A DNA stretch of 44,825 nucleotides from Myxococcaceae bacterium (GTDB lineage: Bacteria; Myxococcota; Myxococcia; Myxococcales; Myxococcaceae). The DNA lies in assembly GCA_019686135.1 (NCBI GenBank), contig JADGHL010000031.1:1-44825 (forward strand), in the 5' to 3' direction. The notes under the pieces were generated by a model. That model saw only the letters and a list, made by a program, of their open reading frames with translations. It did not search any database and was not told where the DNA came from. Shown here one piece after another: positions 11,001-18,057 of this stretch; positions within the stretch are counted from its first letter, which is position 1, and each line of letters starts with the position of its first letter. A program made the translations under genes and the position numbers.

Positions 11001-14000
11001 CGGACGTGGACACCCTGTCCACGCTGGTGGCGCTGTACCGCCGCCAGAAGCAGTGGCCCGAGGTGGCGCAGACGCTGATCCGCTGGCGCGATCTGGCGCC
11101 GGATCCGGTCGAACGGGCGCGGCTGCAGACCGAGGTGGCCCAGGTCTACGAGCGGGAGATCGCCGACGACGAGGCGGCGATCGAAGGCTACCGGCAGGCG
11201 CTGGAGTTCGACCCCACCAACCGCGAAGCGCTCACCTCGCTGGAGCGGCTGTACACGCGGCTCGATCGCCCCGCCGAGCTTCTGTCCGTCTACGAGCGGC
11301 AGCTGGAGGTCACCCAGGACTACCGCGAGCGGGTGAAGATCCTCTTCAAGTCCGCGCAGATCTGGGAGGACAAGTACCAGAACCTCCAGAACGCCGACGC
11401 GTGCATCGAGGGCGTGCTCTCGATGGACCCGCAGAACCTCCAGGCGATCAAGACACTGGAGCGGCTGCGGCGCAGCCAGGAGCGCTGGGAGGAGCTGGTC
11501 GGCGTCATCGAGCACCACATCCAGCTGTCCACCAGCCGGGAGGAGCAGGCCGAGCTGTGCGTGGAGATGGGCGACGTCTTCCATCAGCACCTGCGTCAGG
11601 TGGACCGGGCGGTGGCGACGTTCCACCGCGCGCTGGAGCTCAACCCGAAGTCGCGCCAGGCGATGCACGCGCTGGGCACCTTGTACGAACGCAGCGGCAA
11701 CTGGCCGTTCGCGCTGGACATGCTGGGCCGCGAGGCGGAGCTGGCCGGCGCCACCCCGGAGGCGGTGGAGCTGTACCACCGGATGGGGAAGATCAACGAG
11801 GACATGCTCCTCGATCCGGCGAGCGCGAAGGCCTGCTACGAGGCCGCGCTCCGCATCGACCCCGGCTATCTGCCCTGCATCCGCGCGCTCAAGGGGATCC
11901 ACGAGATCGAGAAGGACTGGGAGGGCTACGAGCGGGCCCTCATCCAGGAGGCGCAGCAGACCGAGGACCCGGAGGCCCGGGCGAAGGCGCTGGTGGAGGT
12001 GGCGCGGTACTTCCTCGACAAGAAGGAGGACCGCGACGGCGCGTCGAAGTACTTCGAGGAGGCGCTCAAGCACGTCCCGGATCTCCTCGACGCGGCGCGG
12101 CCGCTGGCCGACATCTACGTGGCGCGTGAGGACTGGGCGGGCGCGGAGAAGATGCTCGACATCGTCGCGGTGCAGATGGCCAACCGCGCGGTGTCCGAAC
12201 AGGACGAGGCGCTGGCGCGCGAGCTGTGCCGGCAGCTGTACCGGCTGGGCTACGTCTCCGAGAAGCTCGGGCGGAAGGACAAGGCGCTCGGCGCGTACGA
12301 GAAGGCCTACCAGCTGGACGCCACCTACCTGCCCGCGCTGGAGGGTCTGGGGAACCTGCTGGTCCAGGCGAAGCGGTACGAGGAGGCGCTCAAGGTCTAC
12401 CAGACCATCCTCATCCACCACCGCGACGACCTCACCGACCTGGAGGTGGTGGAGATCTACTGGCAGCTGGGCGACGTGCACTTCGCGCTCGGCCAGCTGG
12501 ACCGTGCGCAGAACCACTTCGAGAAGGCGCTGGACATCGATCCGCACCACGACCCGTCGCTCCGGGCGATGATCCGGATCGCCGACGAGACGTCGGACTG
12601 GGAGAAGGCCGCCGAACACCGCCGCCGCCTCCTGGAGGTGCTGGACGGCGACGCGAAGTTCCAGATGGCGGTGGAGCTGGGGATCCTCGCGCGCGAGAAG
12701 CTCAACGATCCGTACCGGGCGATCGACGCGTACCTGGTGGCGCACCGGCTCCGGCCCAACGGGCTGGAGGTGATGGACGCGCTCTACGTCCTCTACCGCG
12801 AGACGAAGCAGGGCCAGAAGGCGGGCGAGATCCTCGAGAAGATGCTGGCCGAGCCGGAGCTCCGGAAGAGCACGCGCTTCAAGCGGGTGTGGTTCGCGCT
12901 GGGGGAGGTGGCGCGAGACGAGCTCAAGGATCTGGACCGCGCGGTGATGGCGTTCAACGCCGCGCTGGACTCCGACTACCGGTTCGTCGACGCCTTCAGC
13001 GCGCTCGAACAGCTCCTCGCCGCGCAGAAGCAGTGGAAGCTTCTGGAGGAGAACTACGCGCGAATGATCCAGCGGATCCCCAGGACGCCGGAGACGCACG
13101 CCGCGCGGATGACGCTCTGGCGGTCGCTGGGCGATCTGTACCTCAAGGTCCTCAAGCACAACGAGGGCGCCCTGATGGCGTACCAGGTGGTGGCGGCCGG
13201 CATGCCGGACGACGCCGCGGTGCAGGAGACCTACGCGCAGCTGGCGGGGGAGAAGCCGGGAGAGGAAGCCAAGGCGGTGGAAGCCTGGCGGCGCGCGCTG
13301 CCCACCACGACGGATCCGGCGAAGGTGGTCAGCGCGCTCGCCACGCTGCAGGCGCGGCGCAAGGAGTATGACCTCGCGTACCTGGCAGCGCAGGTGGCGC
13401 AGGGGCTGATCGGCCAGGTGGGGGATGCAGAGCGGGAGATCCTCACCAAGCTGGCCCCGTACGCGAAGCGGCGCGAGCAGGCCACGCACGCGCTCACCGA
13501 CCGGCTGTGGCGCACGCACCTGTTCCACCCGAAGGTGCGGGGGCCGCTCGCGGAGATCATGTCGCTGCTCTACGACCAGGTGGGTCACCTGTTCGCGGCG
13601 CAGCACAGTCAGTTCCAGATCTCCCCGAAGAAGCACCGGATCGACGTGGCCACGGCGCAGGTGCTGCAGATCCACCAGTACCGCTACGTGGCGCGGCTGT
13701 TGGGGATGGAAGCCGTCGAGCTGTACTCACCGTACCTGGTGGCGACGCTGGAGCGGATGGCGAAGCGCTCCAACGAACCGGCGCCGGAACCGCTGGTGGG
13801 GATCGAGATCTGCCACACGCATCCGGTGTGCATCAAAGTCGGCGGCAAGTTCTTCCCGCGCGACGCCAACGAAGCCTCGCAGAAGGAGCTGCAGTACCAG
13901 CTCGGCCGCACGTTCGCGCTGATCCGCCCGGAGCTGGCGCTCTGTCAGCGGCTGCCGGCGGAGAAGCTGGAAGCGCTCCTCCAGGCCGCGGTCTCGCTCT

Positions 14001-14371
14001 TCGTGAACCGCTTCCGCTACACCGCCGATCCGCGGGCGATCGACGAGATGCGCCGGCTGCTCGACAAACACATGACGGACCAGGCGCGCATCGCGCTCTC
14101 GCGCGAAATCAAAGCCTGGGTCGCCAACGCCTCCGCGGACGACCTCCGCCACTACCTCGAAGGCGCGGAGCTCACCGCCACGCGCACGGGCCTCTTCGTC
14201 GCCGGCGAAGTCGAACCGGTCAAACGCATGGTCCTCGGCGAGACGGGCAACGCCTACCGCGTGCCCCCGCGGTCGAAAATCCGTGACCTCATGGTGTTCG
14301 CCCTCTCCGACGACCTCCACACCCTCCGCGCCGCAGTCGGAACGAGCATCGAAATCCCGGCGCGGCGGTAA
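2063..14371 (+). CDS. Giant tetratricopeptide-repeat protein, GltI/AgmK-like
   Basis: About 4,102 residues. I place the start at the ATG at 2063 rather than the GTG at 1961, because the 34 extra residues look non-coding and a -10-like box lies inside them. No signal peptide or membrane segment is seen, so it is probably cytoplasmic. Nearly the whole chain is TPR helix pairs; the signature ALxxDPxNxxALxxLxxLY recurs about every 72 residues (for example codons at 10772, 11201, 11417 and 11633). From about base 13300 a non-TPR C-terminal domain of about 350 residues follows, containing LFHPKVRGPLAEIM and YLEGAELTATRTGL; I believe similar domains end other giant TPR proteins of myxobacteria. In M. 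xanthus the giant TPR protein AgmK (GltI) is encoded next to AgmX (GltJ), and an AgmX-like gene lies downstream here. A role as cytoplasmic gliding scaffold is inferred from this. Confidence 0.75.
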   Translation: MENRTQDASFADAEAQLEKAGRVEELIRLYETRAREVPISAEVGRLLHKAGELARDRLKRFDRAEDFFRRAALADPSERAPLIGLKSLFEQKQDAQGLAETLERLGAHSKGVEAAALFLRAADLYEQKLGRRDRAILCLQQATRADPQAREAYDRIRRILMADFKLQSAFECLERQRAALGGGKSLAEPYTEIAEAALDMPEAHPLGLRAAHIALELDPAFDRAQAAIRAIESSKENWKTRVRVLRQDSLEERDRRKAAYLSLAVARLHAAWDPKGRARMKDALDRCFLLWPAMPDALDLMVRTAEADGALPAAEQAIEKMATAYKEKTAQVDLWLYLGQLRLTRLDDKVRALEAFEKATRIDLSRTDAVSLCAEQLLEQGRTHEAIALYERHLPALKDRQQQISLRLRIARLCTTVLRNPSAARTHLEAALALEPHSANAAFELCRILAEAADAEAIAPLLELALLAPRPVSERVSLCEGVALLCEERGEAKKAFEALARALVLDPANPSLLQGAAEHAQKANAAGELALWLRRAATNAPGDAATALWRNVGRLLSTPEADPALWREAWEEVLRLSPGDGEATAALRALQQAAQAAAPGPADEKARLEAEARALEAKGADPEAAIVLYRRILELAPDDVTALKRLGAACAALGRWEDVAYVAARMAELSLTPAEQQEWRARLAQVYSERLGRRDEAAGLYLALLAEGVRTEPILNALEKLARAHVREAEIARALAPIYETAGDHQRRAASLLVQLSTTKDRSEQKSLIRALAGLHEQALMDGRAALSFWLRGIALDPSDGSMRTEAVRLARDLHAQAEVARQWIDLAGRLSDAEAASALFLEAAELAEEARSPEDAIHALQAALMSRPGDPEIFTRLLSLLQGSRRLQEAEGLVRRRLEALAGDQTPAAMSERLRLLLSLCDVRAELGRPADAADALKEALAAGADEAEHLPRLCDLYAQAGRNTELAWALARHIQLAQTLGDADLVARLSLRRAQVLEAALGDRSAAVKNYSDILRQKPSDPDALAALEALLEDPDCAAEAAHALAPAYEAVNDHRKLVHALDRIAAGAKATDEKVAALRKAAEVHLVHLRQPEMAFAALMRAVQVFPLDGGLRSAARQAAEDADLLPEFAEQLEELTARAEGAVAAALHRELADLYEKKLDDRDRAIAHLRAVLAQEPAHLDALKALQRLHRGAEAWAALAEVLEQMAAVAPTPAERIAALREAATLHEQKLTDTESAAAAWRRIAEADALDREAALALDRLYTQAEDPRGLAFALELRRAQEGQSPQGREVAFRLAGLKRAVLGDPRAALSLYRQILDEDPGHAGTREVLEQWARSDVELSAAAMEVLDPVLARAGDHARRIALREARLGFALTEEKARLAEEIRRIAEVDLGQPEAAFMVALKAFSWNIDRERVQADLERLAKITGSWDDLADIYEAAADELLPGDPQLAGLLRRAAELREQLGETEEATRLWKQVQEELPQDRAALEALTRLYEQTSNARNLSEVYARQAQLAQEPPDKRELLQKAALAYESAGDDANAIESFKAALAIEVTRAALEGLDRLYGRTRQHTAQADVLDQLVQLAPGAEEKRQYRLRRAQLLEKGGQYAEALDEYLRVLEVAPSDPGAVQGLERLMQVEAVRAQVASHLEPVYRSLNDRRKLAEVLDLRLATARAEDRPALIAEIATLREALGEKSLAFAARLRAFTEAPEDEGARAELERLAADTGAFEELAGAYEDAIERGAPEPLAVELWRKLAAVYLERLERPDLAARALEEVARRVPDDLVVLDTLARIYRKSKQFRELAHVMRRQVGAHPSLEEQVNILFELGNLAEEQLHDKAIAAKCYQAILDRKPSDLNAFKLLGRVLQETERYPELAQLIEKEIALAESRGAVEEALELTVRLGRLKHSRLGDPRSGLELFQKVLSRKPQHAGAIGALEELAKSDSALRGEAASALEPVFAGGGDHLKLVQMLESRVSSETVPKARAELLRRMADIYAQHLDSPEQAFITATRALRELPDDPESLALCIHWAKPADAEDALVETLEEVAPRATTPTARAALYRALAQAKVREGDPEAALEAWRKVVEATPEDAQALEEMGRLLAAQNRAPELLEVLRRQLSTAESPERRAALLFQIGTLQADTLMDTAGALATFRRLIELNPEDARALERMDALCAANERWTELADVLTRRIALLGGDTSAAALELKFRLGQVREARLMDRLGALDAYTELLAVDPRHPGALGRVEAMVEREPQNVAASDVLLRAYRASGEAQKLAQLLESRAGLSQDSWERKGFLLELAQLRLEVQDEPELAFMSLLRAFREDPNDADVRARLERAADAAKTWDELAGVYEEDLPRIAEAKDAAELCLKLGHLNDQRLGDAARAVEFFEKARTLDPALWEARALVPLERLYNQLNRADRLAEVLELLAKNAEAPQDRIGYLFRLGQLAQEILDSPDRAAQAYEAILELDPNHLASARLLEQLYEESHHSDRLYRILEHMRDRVQGPEKERVLQKMAALSADAIGDVAGSIAIYRDLLQKNPRNEQAFAALEALLEKAQQYDALRELLENKLKATIDPRELVRLNDRLGRVVWKLAGKPEEAVPYFKAALERDARHRGALEALREIYEAGDQKDDLVVVLRRLVPLAEDAQAVKRVRIRLAEVLAALQRREEALDAARRALEVEPHAPAELDAVYQVFVSLRAFGDAARALELRADALLLQEQKDAAVQTLFELADLWRGSGGRPESAGPALERILELDPANRTAYEQARELYQRGNDWRAWAQVTDRYLPNLVTEEEKLATLRELISVQEHKLGQKDVAFLSACRALQLNPADDAIRQEVERLADETGSHEELAAVYEEVADELPRGPLAERLYLTLAKVHDLKLDDAAAAEAALRKILEFDPTNQVALDTLAAMFSRRGRNKEYVVALEQQLETAGSIEQRKSILREIARVFDDRLGDPGEAAHALLRALELEADVDTLSTLVALYRRQKQWPEVAQTLIRWRDLAPDPVERARLQTEVAQVYEREIADDEAAIEGYRQALEFDPTNREALTSLERLYTRLDRPAELLSVYERQLEVTQDYRERVKILFKSAQIWEDKYQNLQNADACIEGVLSMDPQNLQAIKTLERLRRSQERWEELVGVIEHHIQLSTSREEQAELCVEMGDVFHQHLRQVDRAVATFHRALELNPKSRQAMHALGTLYERSGNWPFALDMLGREAELAGATPEAVELYHRMGKINEDMLLDPASAKACYEAALRIDPGYLPCIRALKGIHEIEKDWEGYERALIQEAQQTEDPEARAKALVEVARYFLDKKEDRDGASKYFEEALKHVPDLLDAARPLADIYVAREDWAGAEKMLDIVAVQMANRAVSEQDEALARELCRQLYRLGYVSEKLGRKDKALGAYEKAYQLDATYLPALEGLGNLLVQAKRYEEALKVYQTILIHHRDDLTDLEVVEIYWQLGDVHFALGQLDRAQNHFEKALDIDPHHDPSLRAMIRIADETSDWEKAAEHRRRLLEVLDGDAKFQMAVELGILAREKLNDPYRAIDAYLVAHRLRPNGLEVMDALYVLYRETKQGQKAGEILEKMLAEPELRKSTRFKRVWFALGEVARDELKDLDRAVMAFNAALDSDYRFVDAFSALEQLLAAQKQWKLLEENYARMIQRIPRTPETHAARMTLWRSLGDLYLKVLKHNEGALMAYQVVAAGMPDDAAVQETYAQLAGEKPGEEAKAVEAWRRALPTTTDPAKVVSALATLQARRKEYDLAYLAAQVAQGLIGQVGDAEREILTKLAPYAKRREQATHALTDRLWRTHLFHPKVRGPLAEIMSLLYDQVGHLFAAQHSQFQISPKKHRIDVATAQVLQIHQYRYVARLLGMEAVELYSPYLVATLERMAKRSNEPAPEPLVGIEICHTHPVCIKVGGKFFPRDANEASQKELQYQLGRTFALIRPELALCQRLPAEKLEALLQAAVSLFVNRFRYTADPRAIDEMRRLLDKHMTDQARIALSREIKAWVANASADDLRHYLEGAELTATRTGLFVAGEVEPVKRMVLGETGNAYRVPPRSKIRDLMVFALSDDLHTLRAAVGTSIEIPARR

Positions 14372-14435
14372 CTTCGACGGGGCCGTGCCGGTTTCGGACG
14401 TGGTTCGTGGTGGCTGGTGAGTGGTGAGTAGGGCG

Positions 14436-14464
14436 ATCCGCCGCCCCCTTCGGGGGCTCCGGAT
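14436..14464. terminator. Hairpin between convergent genes, possible terminator
   Basis: Outer arms ATCCG (14436-14440) and CGGAT (14460-14464) enclose inner arms GCCCCC (14443-14448) and GGGGGC (14452-14457) around a TTC loop. It lies between the end of the giant TPR gene and the end of the minus-strand gene at 14546. There is no T tract, so termination is only plausible. Confidence 0.45.
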
Positions 14465-14545
14465 GGGGTGCTTGCGGCCGTCCGTGGTGGGCGGGTGGCC
14501 CGGTTCTGGCGTGTTCGGGCTGCGCCCGGATCCGGTCCCGGGTCG

Positions 14546-15025
14546 TCAGTGCTGTTGCGGCGGTGGTTTCGGCTGGAGCGTTTCGAGGGCCCGGAGCTCC
14601 TCTGTGGGGAAGGGGTGGGCGATCCACCTTTCGAGGTAGCCGGCTTCGCCGTGTTCGGTGAGGACGGCTCGGAGCGCGGCGATGACCTGGCTGCGGACCT
14701 TCGCCAGGGTGGTCGATCCTTTGAGGCGCCGCTCCTTGACGGAGGGGTTCATCCCGCGACTCTTCCAGTCGGAGTACCAGATGACCTCTATCCCGACGCG
14801 GTCGTCGTTCAACCGGCGCAGGCGGAGGTGCGCTTCGCCGGGCTCGTCCATGAACACCACCGTCACCGCCGGTGCGCCTTCGCAGAGGGCGCGGACGGAT
14901 GACGCGAGGTCCCGCAGGGAGTCGTGCAGATAGGAGACTGCCAGCGACGTCTTGCGGCCGCCCAGCGCGATGGTCGCGAGCGCCCACCCGGCTTCTCCCA
15001 GGCGATATTCGAAGCGAAACGACAT
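14546..15025 (-). CDS. Hypothetical protein, 159 aa
   Basis: The ATG at 15025 is preceded by a GGGGGA purine stretch suitable for ribosome binding. The protein begins MSFRFEYRLGEAGWALATIA and looks like a small mixed alpha/beta protein with beta strands in the first 30 residues (WALATIALGG), a helix, then strands around VTVVFMDEPGEAHLRLRRL and IEVIWYSDW. It has no signal peptide or membrane segment. No known motif is recognised. It is 63 bases downstream of the 207-residue gene on the same strand and probably forms a two-gene unit with it. The pair lies antisense between the giant TPR gene and the AgmX-like gene. Cognate toxin-immunity proteins can look like this, but no toxin gene is adjacent, so I do not assign that role. 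Confidence 0.7.
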   Translation of the reverse strand: MSFRFEYRLGEAGWALATIALGGRKTSLAVSYLHDSLRDLASSVRALCEGAPAVTVVFMDEPGEAHLRLRRLNDDRVGIEVIWYSDWKSRGMNPSVKERRLKGSTTLAKVRSQVIAALRAVLTEHGEAGYLERWIAHPFPTEELRALETLQPKPPPQQH

Positions 15026-15088
15026 GGTGCGTCCCCCACCCGGGCGCGGTGTGCCCGACGGACCACTCCGCCGGACACAGGTTCCGCG

Positions 15089-15712
15089 CTACTGACGCAA
15101 CGCCGCCCGGCCTCGTTCCGATCCAGGCCACGAGCGGCCGCTCTCCTCGATCACCTCCAACAGCGCGCCGTCCACGGTGTTCACCGCGCACCACGCGGAC
15201 TCGTAGTCGCCCGCGTCGAGGAACGACTGCGCGAGCCAGAAGGCGGCGCCCACGAACTCGTGCAGCGCGCCGATGTCGTTGAGCGCCTCCAGCGCGCACA
15301 GCCGCGAGTAGCGCCGCTTCGATTCGTCCCTGACCTGGGCGATCAGCGCCGCCACCGCTTCGTCGAAGTGTCCGGTCTGCGCCCGCAGCACCTGCAGGCT
15401 GATGCCGGCCTCGGCGGGATGGAGCACGTCCGCCAGCTGGACGAGCGCTTCGGCTTCGGCCCGGCGGTCCGCCTGCGCCAGCTCCAGGGCCTTGTCCACG
15501 AACCAGTCCGGCAACAGCCCCACCTCCAACGCGAGGTCGGTGCGTTCCTGCTCACCGAGGTCGTCCAGAACGTGTCGCGCGCGCATCTCTCGTTCGAGCA
15601 CCCCCCGGAGCACCGACGCCTCCGGCAGCCTCCACCGGAAGAGCGCCTCCACGTCCTTCAGCACGCCCAGGTACTCGTCAAAGCCGACCCAGACCGTCCT
15701 CACCGTCTCCAT
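15089..15712 (-). CDS. Hypothetical helical protein, 207 aa
   Basis: I chose the ATG at 15712 (METVRTVWVGFDEYLGVL) because residues upstream of it are Arg/Gly/Trp-rich and non-coding in character. The protein is mostly helical and acidic, with HEAT/TPR-like helical stretches (for example LLPDWFVDKALELAQADR and LAQSFLDAGDYESAWCAV). No signal peptide, membrane segment or catalytic motif is seen. It is followed 63 bases later by the 159-residue gene and is divergent from the AgmX-like gene; the intergenic region holds an inverted repeat at 15755-15777 that could control either side. Function unknown; as a helical-repeat protein it may be an interaction partner. Confidence 0.7.
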   Translation of the reverse strand: METVRTVWVGFDEYLGVLKDVEALFRWRLPEASVLRGVLEREMRARHVLDDLGEQERTDLALEVGLLPDWFVDKALELAQADRRAEAEALVQLADVLHPAEAGISLQVLRAQTGHFDEAVAALIAQVRDESKRRYSRLCALEALNDIGALHEFVGAAFWLAQSFLDAGDYESAWCAVNTVDGALLEVIEESGRSWPGSERGRAALRQ

Positions 15713-15754
15713 CGCCCACCCCCATCGCCCCGACCACCGGCCTCCTGTTCGGTT

Positions 15755-15777
15755 CGTGTGAACAATAAGACCACACG
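15755..15777. promoter_or_regulatory. Inverted repeat CGTGTG-N11-CACACG, possible operator
   Basis: Perfect 6-base arms flank an AT-rich 11-base centre (AACAATAAGAC), which stands out in this GC-rich DNA. It lies 43 bases upstream of the 207-residue minus-strand gene and about 85 bases before the -35 of the AgmX-like gene. A dimeric regulator site is the simplest reading. Confidence 0.4.
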
Positions 15778-15860
15778 GATCTGACAAACCCCTGCGTGCG
15801 CCGCGAAGCGGACCAGCGCGCCACACCACTCACCACGCTCCAGCCACGACGGACACTTCC

Positions 15861-15890
15861 TTGACCCTTCTGAGGGGCGGCCTCTACGAT
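15861..15890 (+). promoter_or_regulatory. Sigma70-type promoter for the AgmX-like gene
   Basis: TTGACC (15861-15866) and TACGAT (15885-15890) are separated by 18 bases. Predicted transcription start is near 15897, giving a leader of about 37 bases to the ATG at 15934. Confidence 0.6.
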
Positions 15891-15933
15891 TCGGCGGGTT
15901 TTCTCTGTCTTTTCTGGAAGTTGGCGGGGAGTG

Positions 15934-18057
15934 ATGCGCTTCGTCTGTGACAGCTGCCGCGCGCAGTACATGATCTCCGACGAGAAGGTCGGCCCCCGGG
16001 GCGTCAAGGTCCGCTGCAAGAAGTGCGGATACGTCATCCTGGTGCGCAAGCCGGAGGTCGCTGCCGCTCCGCTGCCCCCGCCCGCTCCCACCGACGACGG
16101 CGTCGACGCCACCCAGGTGATGCAGAACCCGCTGTCCGGCGCAGCGCCTCCTCCGCCCGATGATCCGGACGTCACGCACCCGGGGCAGCCTCCGAGCGCC
16201 TCCAACGCGCTCGCCGGCGTGGGCGATGACGAGATCGGCGCGGTCTTCGATCAGGTCCTGCAGTCCGGCAGCCACAAGATCCCGGCCGAGGCCAGCTCCG
16301 GCAACGGCGTCAACGGCAACGGCGCCTCGCTGGGTGAATCCCCGGATGATCGGATGAGCACGCGCGTGCTCGACGCCGAGGTGATCAAGAAGCTCGCCGA
16401 CGAGGCCGCGCAGCAGGAGGGCACCGCTTCCAACGGGACGGTCTCCAACGGCAAGAACGGGCACGCGAGCACCACGATCACCGACCACGACTGGTTCGTG
16501 GCGATCGACGATCAGCAGGTCGGCCCGCTCAAGCTGGACAAGGTCAAGGAGTACTGGGACTCGGGAGAGATCGGCCCGGACTCGCTGTGCTGGCGCGCCG
16601 GGTTCAGCGACTGGGTCGCGCTCTCGGAGGTCTCCGAGCTCGCCTCCGTGCTGGCGCCCAAACCGAAGCAGCCCGTCATCGTAGGCACCGCTCCGGAACC
16701 GCCGCTGGGCTCGGTAGTGACCGTTCCGGTGGAGTCCGCCTTCACCGCCGGCGGGGTGACCCACACCGTGCGCTCCGAAGTGCCGGTGATGACCGCCGCC
16801 CCCGCCGCCGGCGAGGACGTGGGCTGGAAGCCGTCCGCCGCCTCGGCGCTCGCGTCGCTGGTGAAGGAGGAGATTGAAGCGCTCGCACGGCCCGCGCCCG
16901 CTGCGAAAAAGAAGCCAGAGCCGGGGAAGGACGAAGCCTCGCCCATCCGCGGGCTTCTCGATCTGCCTTCGCAGGAGAACCCGATCCCGGACAACGGCGC
17001 CACCATTCAACACCCGGTGGACTCGGGGCCTCCGTTCTCGGCCGCGCCCAGCGTCCCCCGCGGCGCGCCGCCGGTGCTCTCGCCGGGACCTGCGCTCACG
17101 CCGGCACCCTTCGGGGCGGCGCCGTACGCGACCAGCTACAAGCCGGCGAAGCAGACCAGCAAGGCGCTCGTGTACGGCGGCGCCGCGGCGGCGCTCGTCA
17201 TCCTCATCCTCATCGGGCTGGTGGCGTGGATGGTGATCCTCCAGCAGGAGAAGCTCGAGGAGATCGCCCAGAAGCCGGTGCAGCCGGTGGTGGTTGCCCG
17301 CGCCGGTCCGGCCACCGCGCCGCAGCCTGCGGCCGCTGCGCCCACCACCTCCACTGCGCCTTCCACGCCGGCGCCGGAGGCCAGAAAGGACGAGCCGAAG
17401 CCTGAGCCCGTCGCCGACGCGAAGAAGGACGAGCCGGCCCGGAACGAAGAGCCCACCTGCACCGCGGTCGCGAAGAAGGAGGAGCCGCCGGCGGAACGGC
17501 ACACCGAACACCGCAGCCGCCCGGACCGCGAAGAGCGCCGCGTGGCGGTCCGCGACGATCCGCCCCGGCGTTCCGAACCGGAAGAGGTCATCACTCCGCG
17601 CCACGAGGAGAAGAGCGCGCCGGACGTCAGCACGGGCGATTCGGCGGACGACTTCGCTGCGGTCTTCGGTGGTGGTTCCACGTCGTCGAAGAAGGCGGAC
17701 ACGAAATCCGACGACCGCAAGGGCCGCCGCGATTCAGTCTACATCCCGCCGCCACCCGGCGCGGTGGACATCCCCGAACGGCTCACCCAGTCGGACATCA
17801 TGACCGTGGTCGTGGGGAACAAGGCCGCGATCAAGCGCTGCGTCGACGAACAGAAGAAGCAGAACCCGGGGCTCACTGGACGCCTGGTGATGAGCTGGGT
17901 CATCCGCCCGTCGGGCACCACCACCAACATCAAGGTGAAGACGGCCGAGTACAAATCCACGTACATGGCCAACTGCATCGCCGGGTTGATCAAGAACTGG
18001 TCGTTCCCGAAGCACAAAGTGCAGGGCGAACCGATCGACTTCCCCTTCACCTTCTAG
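15934..18057 (+). CDS. GltJ/AgmX-like zinc-ribbon, GYF and TonB-like membrane protein
   Basis: 707 residues from the ATG at 15934; the in-frame GTG three bases earlier abuts the GGGGAG ribosome site and is less likely. Domains in order: an MJ0042-type zinc ribbon (C5, C8, C28, C31); a linker; a GYF_2 domain near residues 185-240 (WFVAIDDQQVGPLKLDKVKE); one membrane helix near 410-435 (ALVILILIGLVAWMVIL); a long Pro/Ala/Lys/Glu periplasmic linker; and an AgmX/PglI C-terminal domain from about 620 (IKRCVDEQKKQNPGLTGRLV, ending in IDFPFTF), which resembles a TonB C-terminus. This order matches M. xanthus GltJ (AgmX), an inner-membrane gliding protein whose zinc ribbon, as I recall, binds the polarity GTPase MglA. 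The giant TPR gene upstream supports the call. AgmX-type paralogues are common, so the exact orthologue is not certain. Confidence 0.8.
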   Translation: MRFVCDSCRAQYMISDEKVGPRGVKVRCKKCGYVILVRKPEVAAAPLPPPAPTDDGVDATQVMQNPLSGAAPPPPDDPDVTHPGQPPSASNALAGVGDDEIGAVFDQVLQSGSHKIPAEASSGNGVNGNGASLGESPDDRMSTRVLDAEVIKKLADEAAQQEGTASNGTVSNGKNGHASTTITDHDWFVAIDDQQVGPLKLDKVKEYWDSGEIGPDSLCWRAGFSDWVALSEVSELASVLAPKPKQPVIVGTAPEPPLGSVVTVPVESAFTAGGVTHTVRSEVPVMTAAPAAGEDVGWKPSAASALASLVKEEIEALARPAPAAKKKPEPGKDEASPIRGLLDLPSQENPIPDNGATIQHPVDSGPPFSAAPSVPRGAPPVLSPGPALTPAPFGAAPYATSYKPAKQTSKALVYGGAAAALVILILIGLVAWMVILQQEKLEEIAQKPVQPVVVARAGPATAPQPAAAAPTTSTAPSTPAPEARKDEPKPEPVADAKKDEPARNEEPTCTAVAKKEEPPAERHTEHRSRPDREERRVAVRDDPPRRSEPEEVITPRHEEKSAPDVSTGDSADDFAAVFGGGSTSSKKADTKSDDRKGRRDSVYIPPPPGAVDIPERLTQSDIMTVVVGNKAAIKRCVDEQKKQNPGLTGRLVMSWVIRPSGTTTNIKVKTAEYKSTYMANCIAGLIKNWSFPKHKVQGEPIDFPFTF

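Noticed and set aside
8039-13675. Minus-strand open frame of 1,878 codons inside the giant TPR gene
   Set aside because: It mirrors the codon bias of the TPR gene (antisense frame with few stops in GC-rich DNA), has no motif, and its composition is mostly Arg/Leu/Val. The same reasoning excludes the long antisense frames at 4697-7018, 29344-32904 and 39153-41885.
14546-15712. Toxin-immunity or toxin-antitoxin pair
   Set aside because: The two small adjacent genes fit the size, but neither shows a known toxin or antitoxin motif and no polymorphic toxin gene is nearby.
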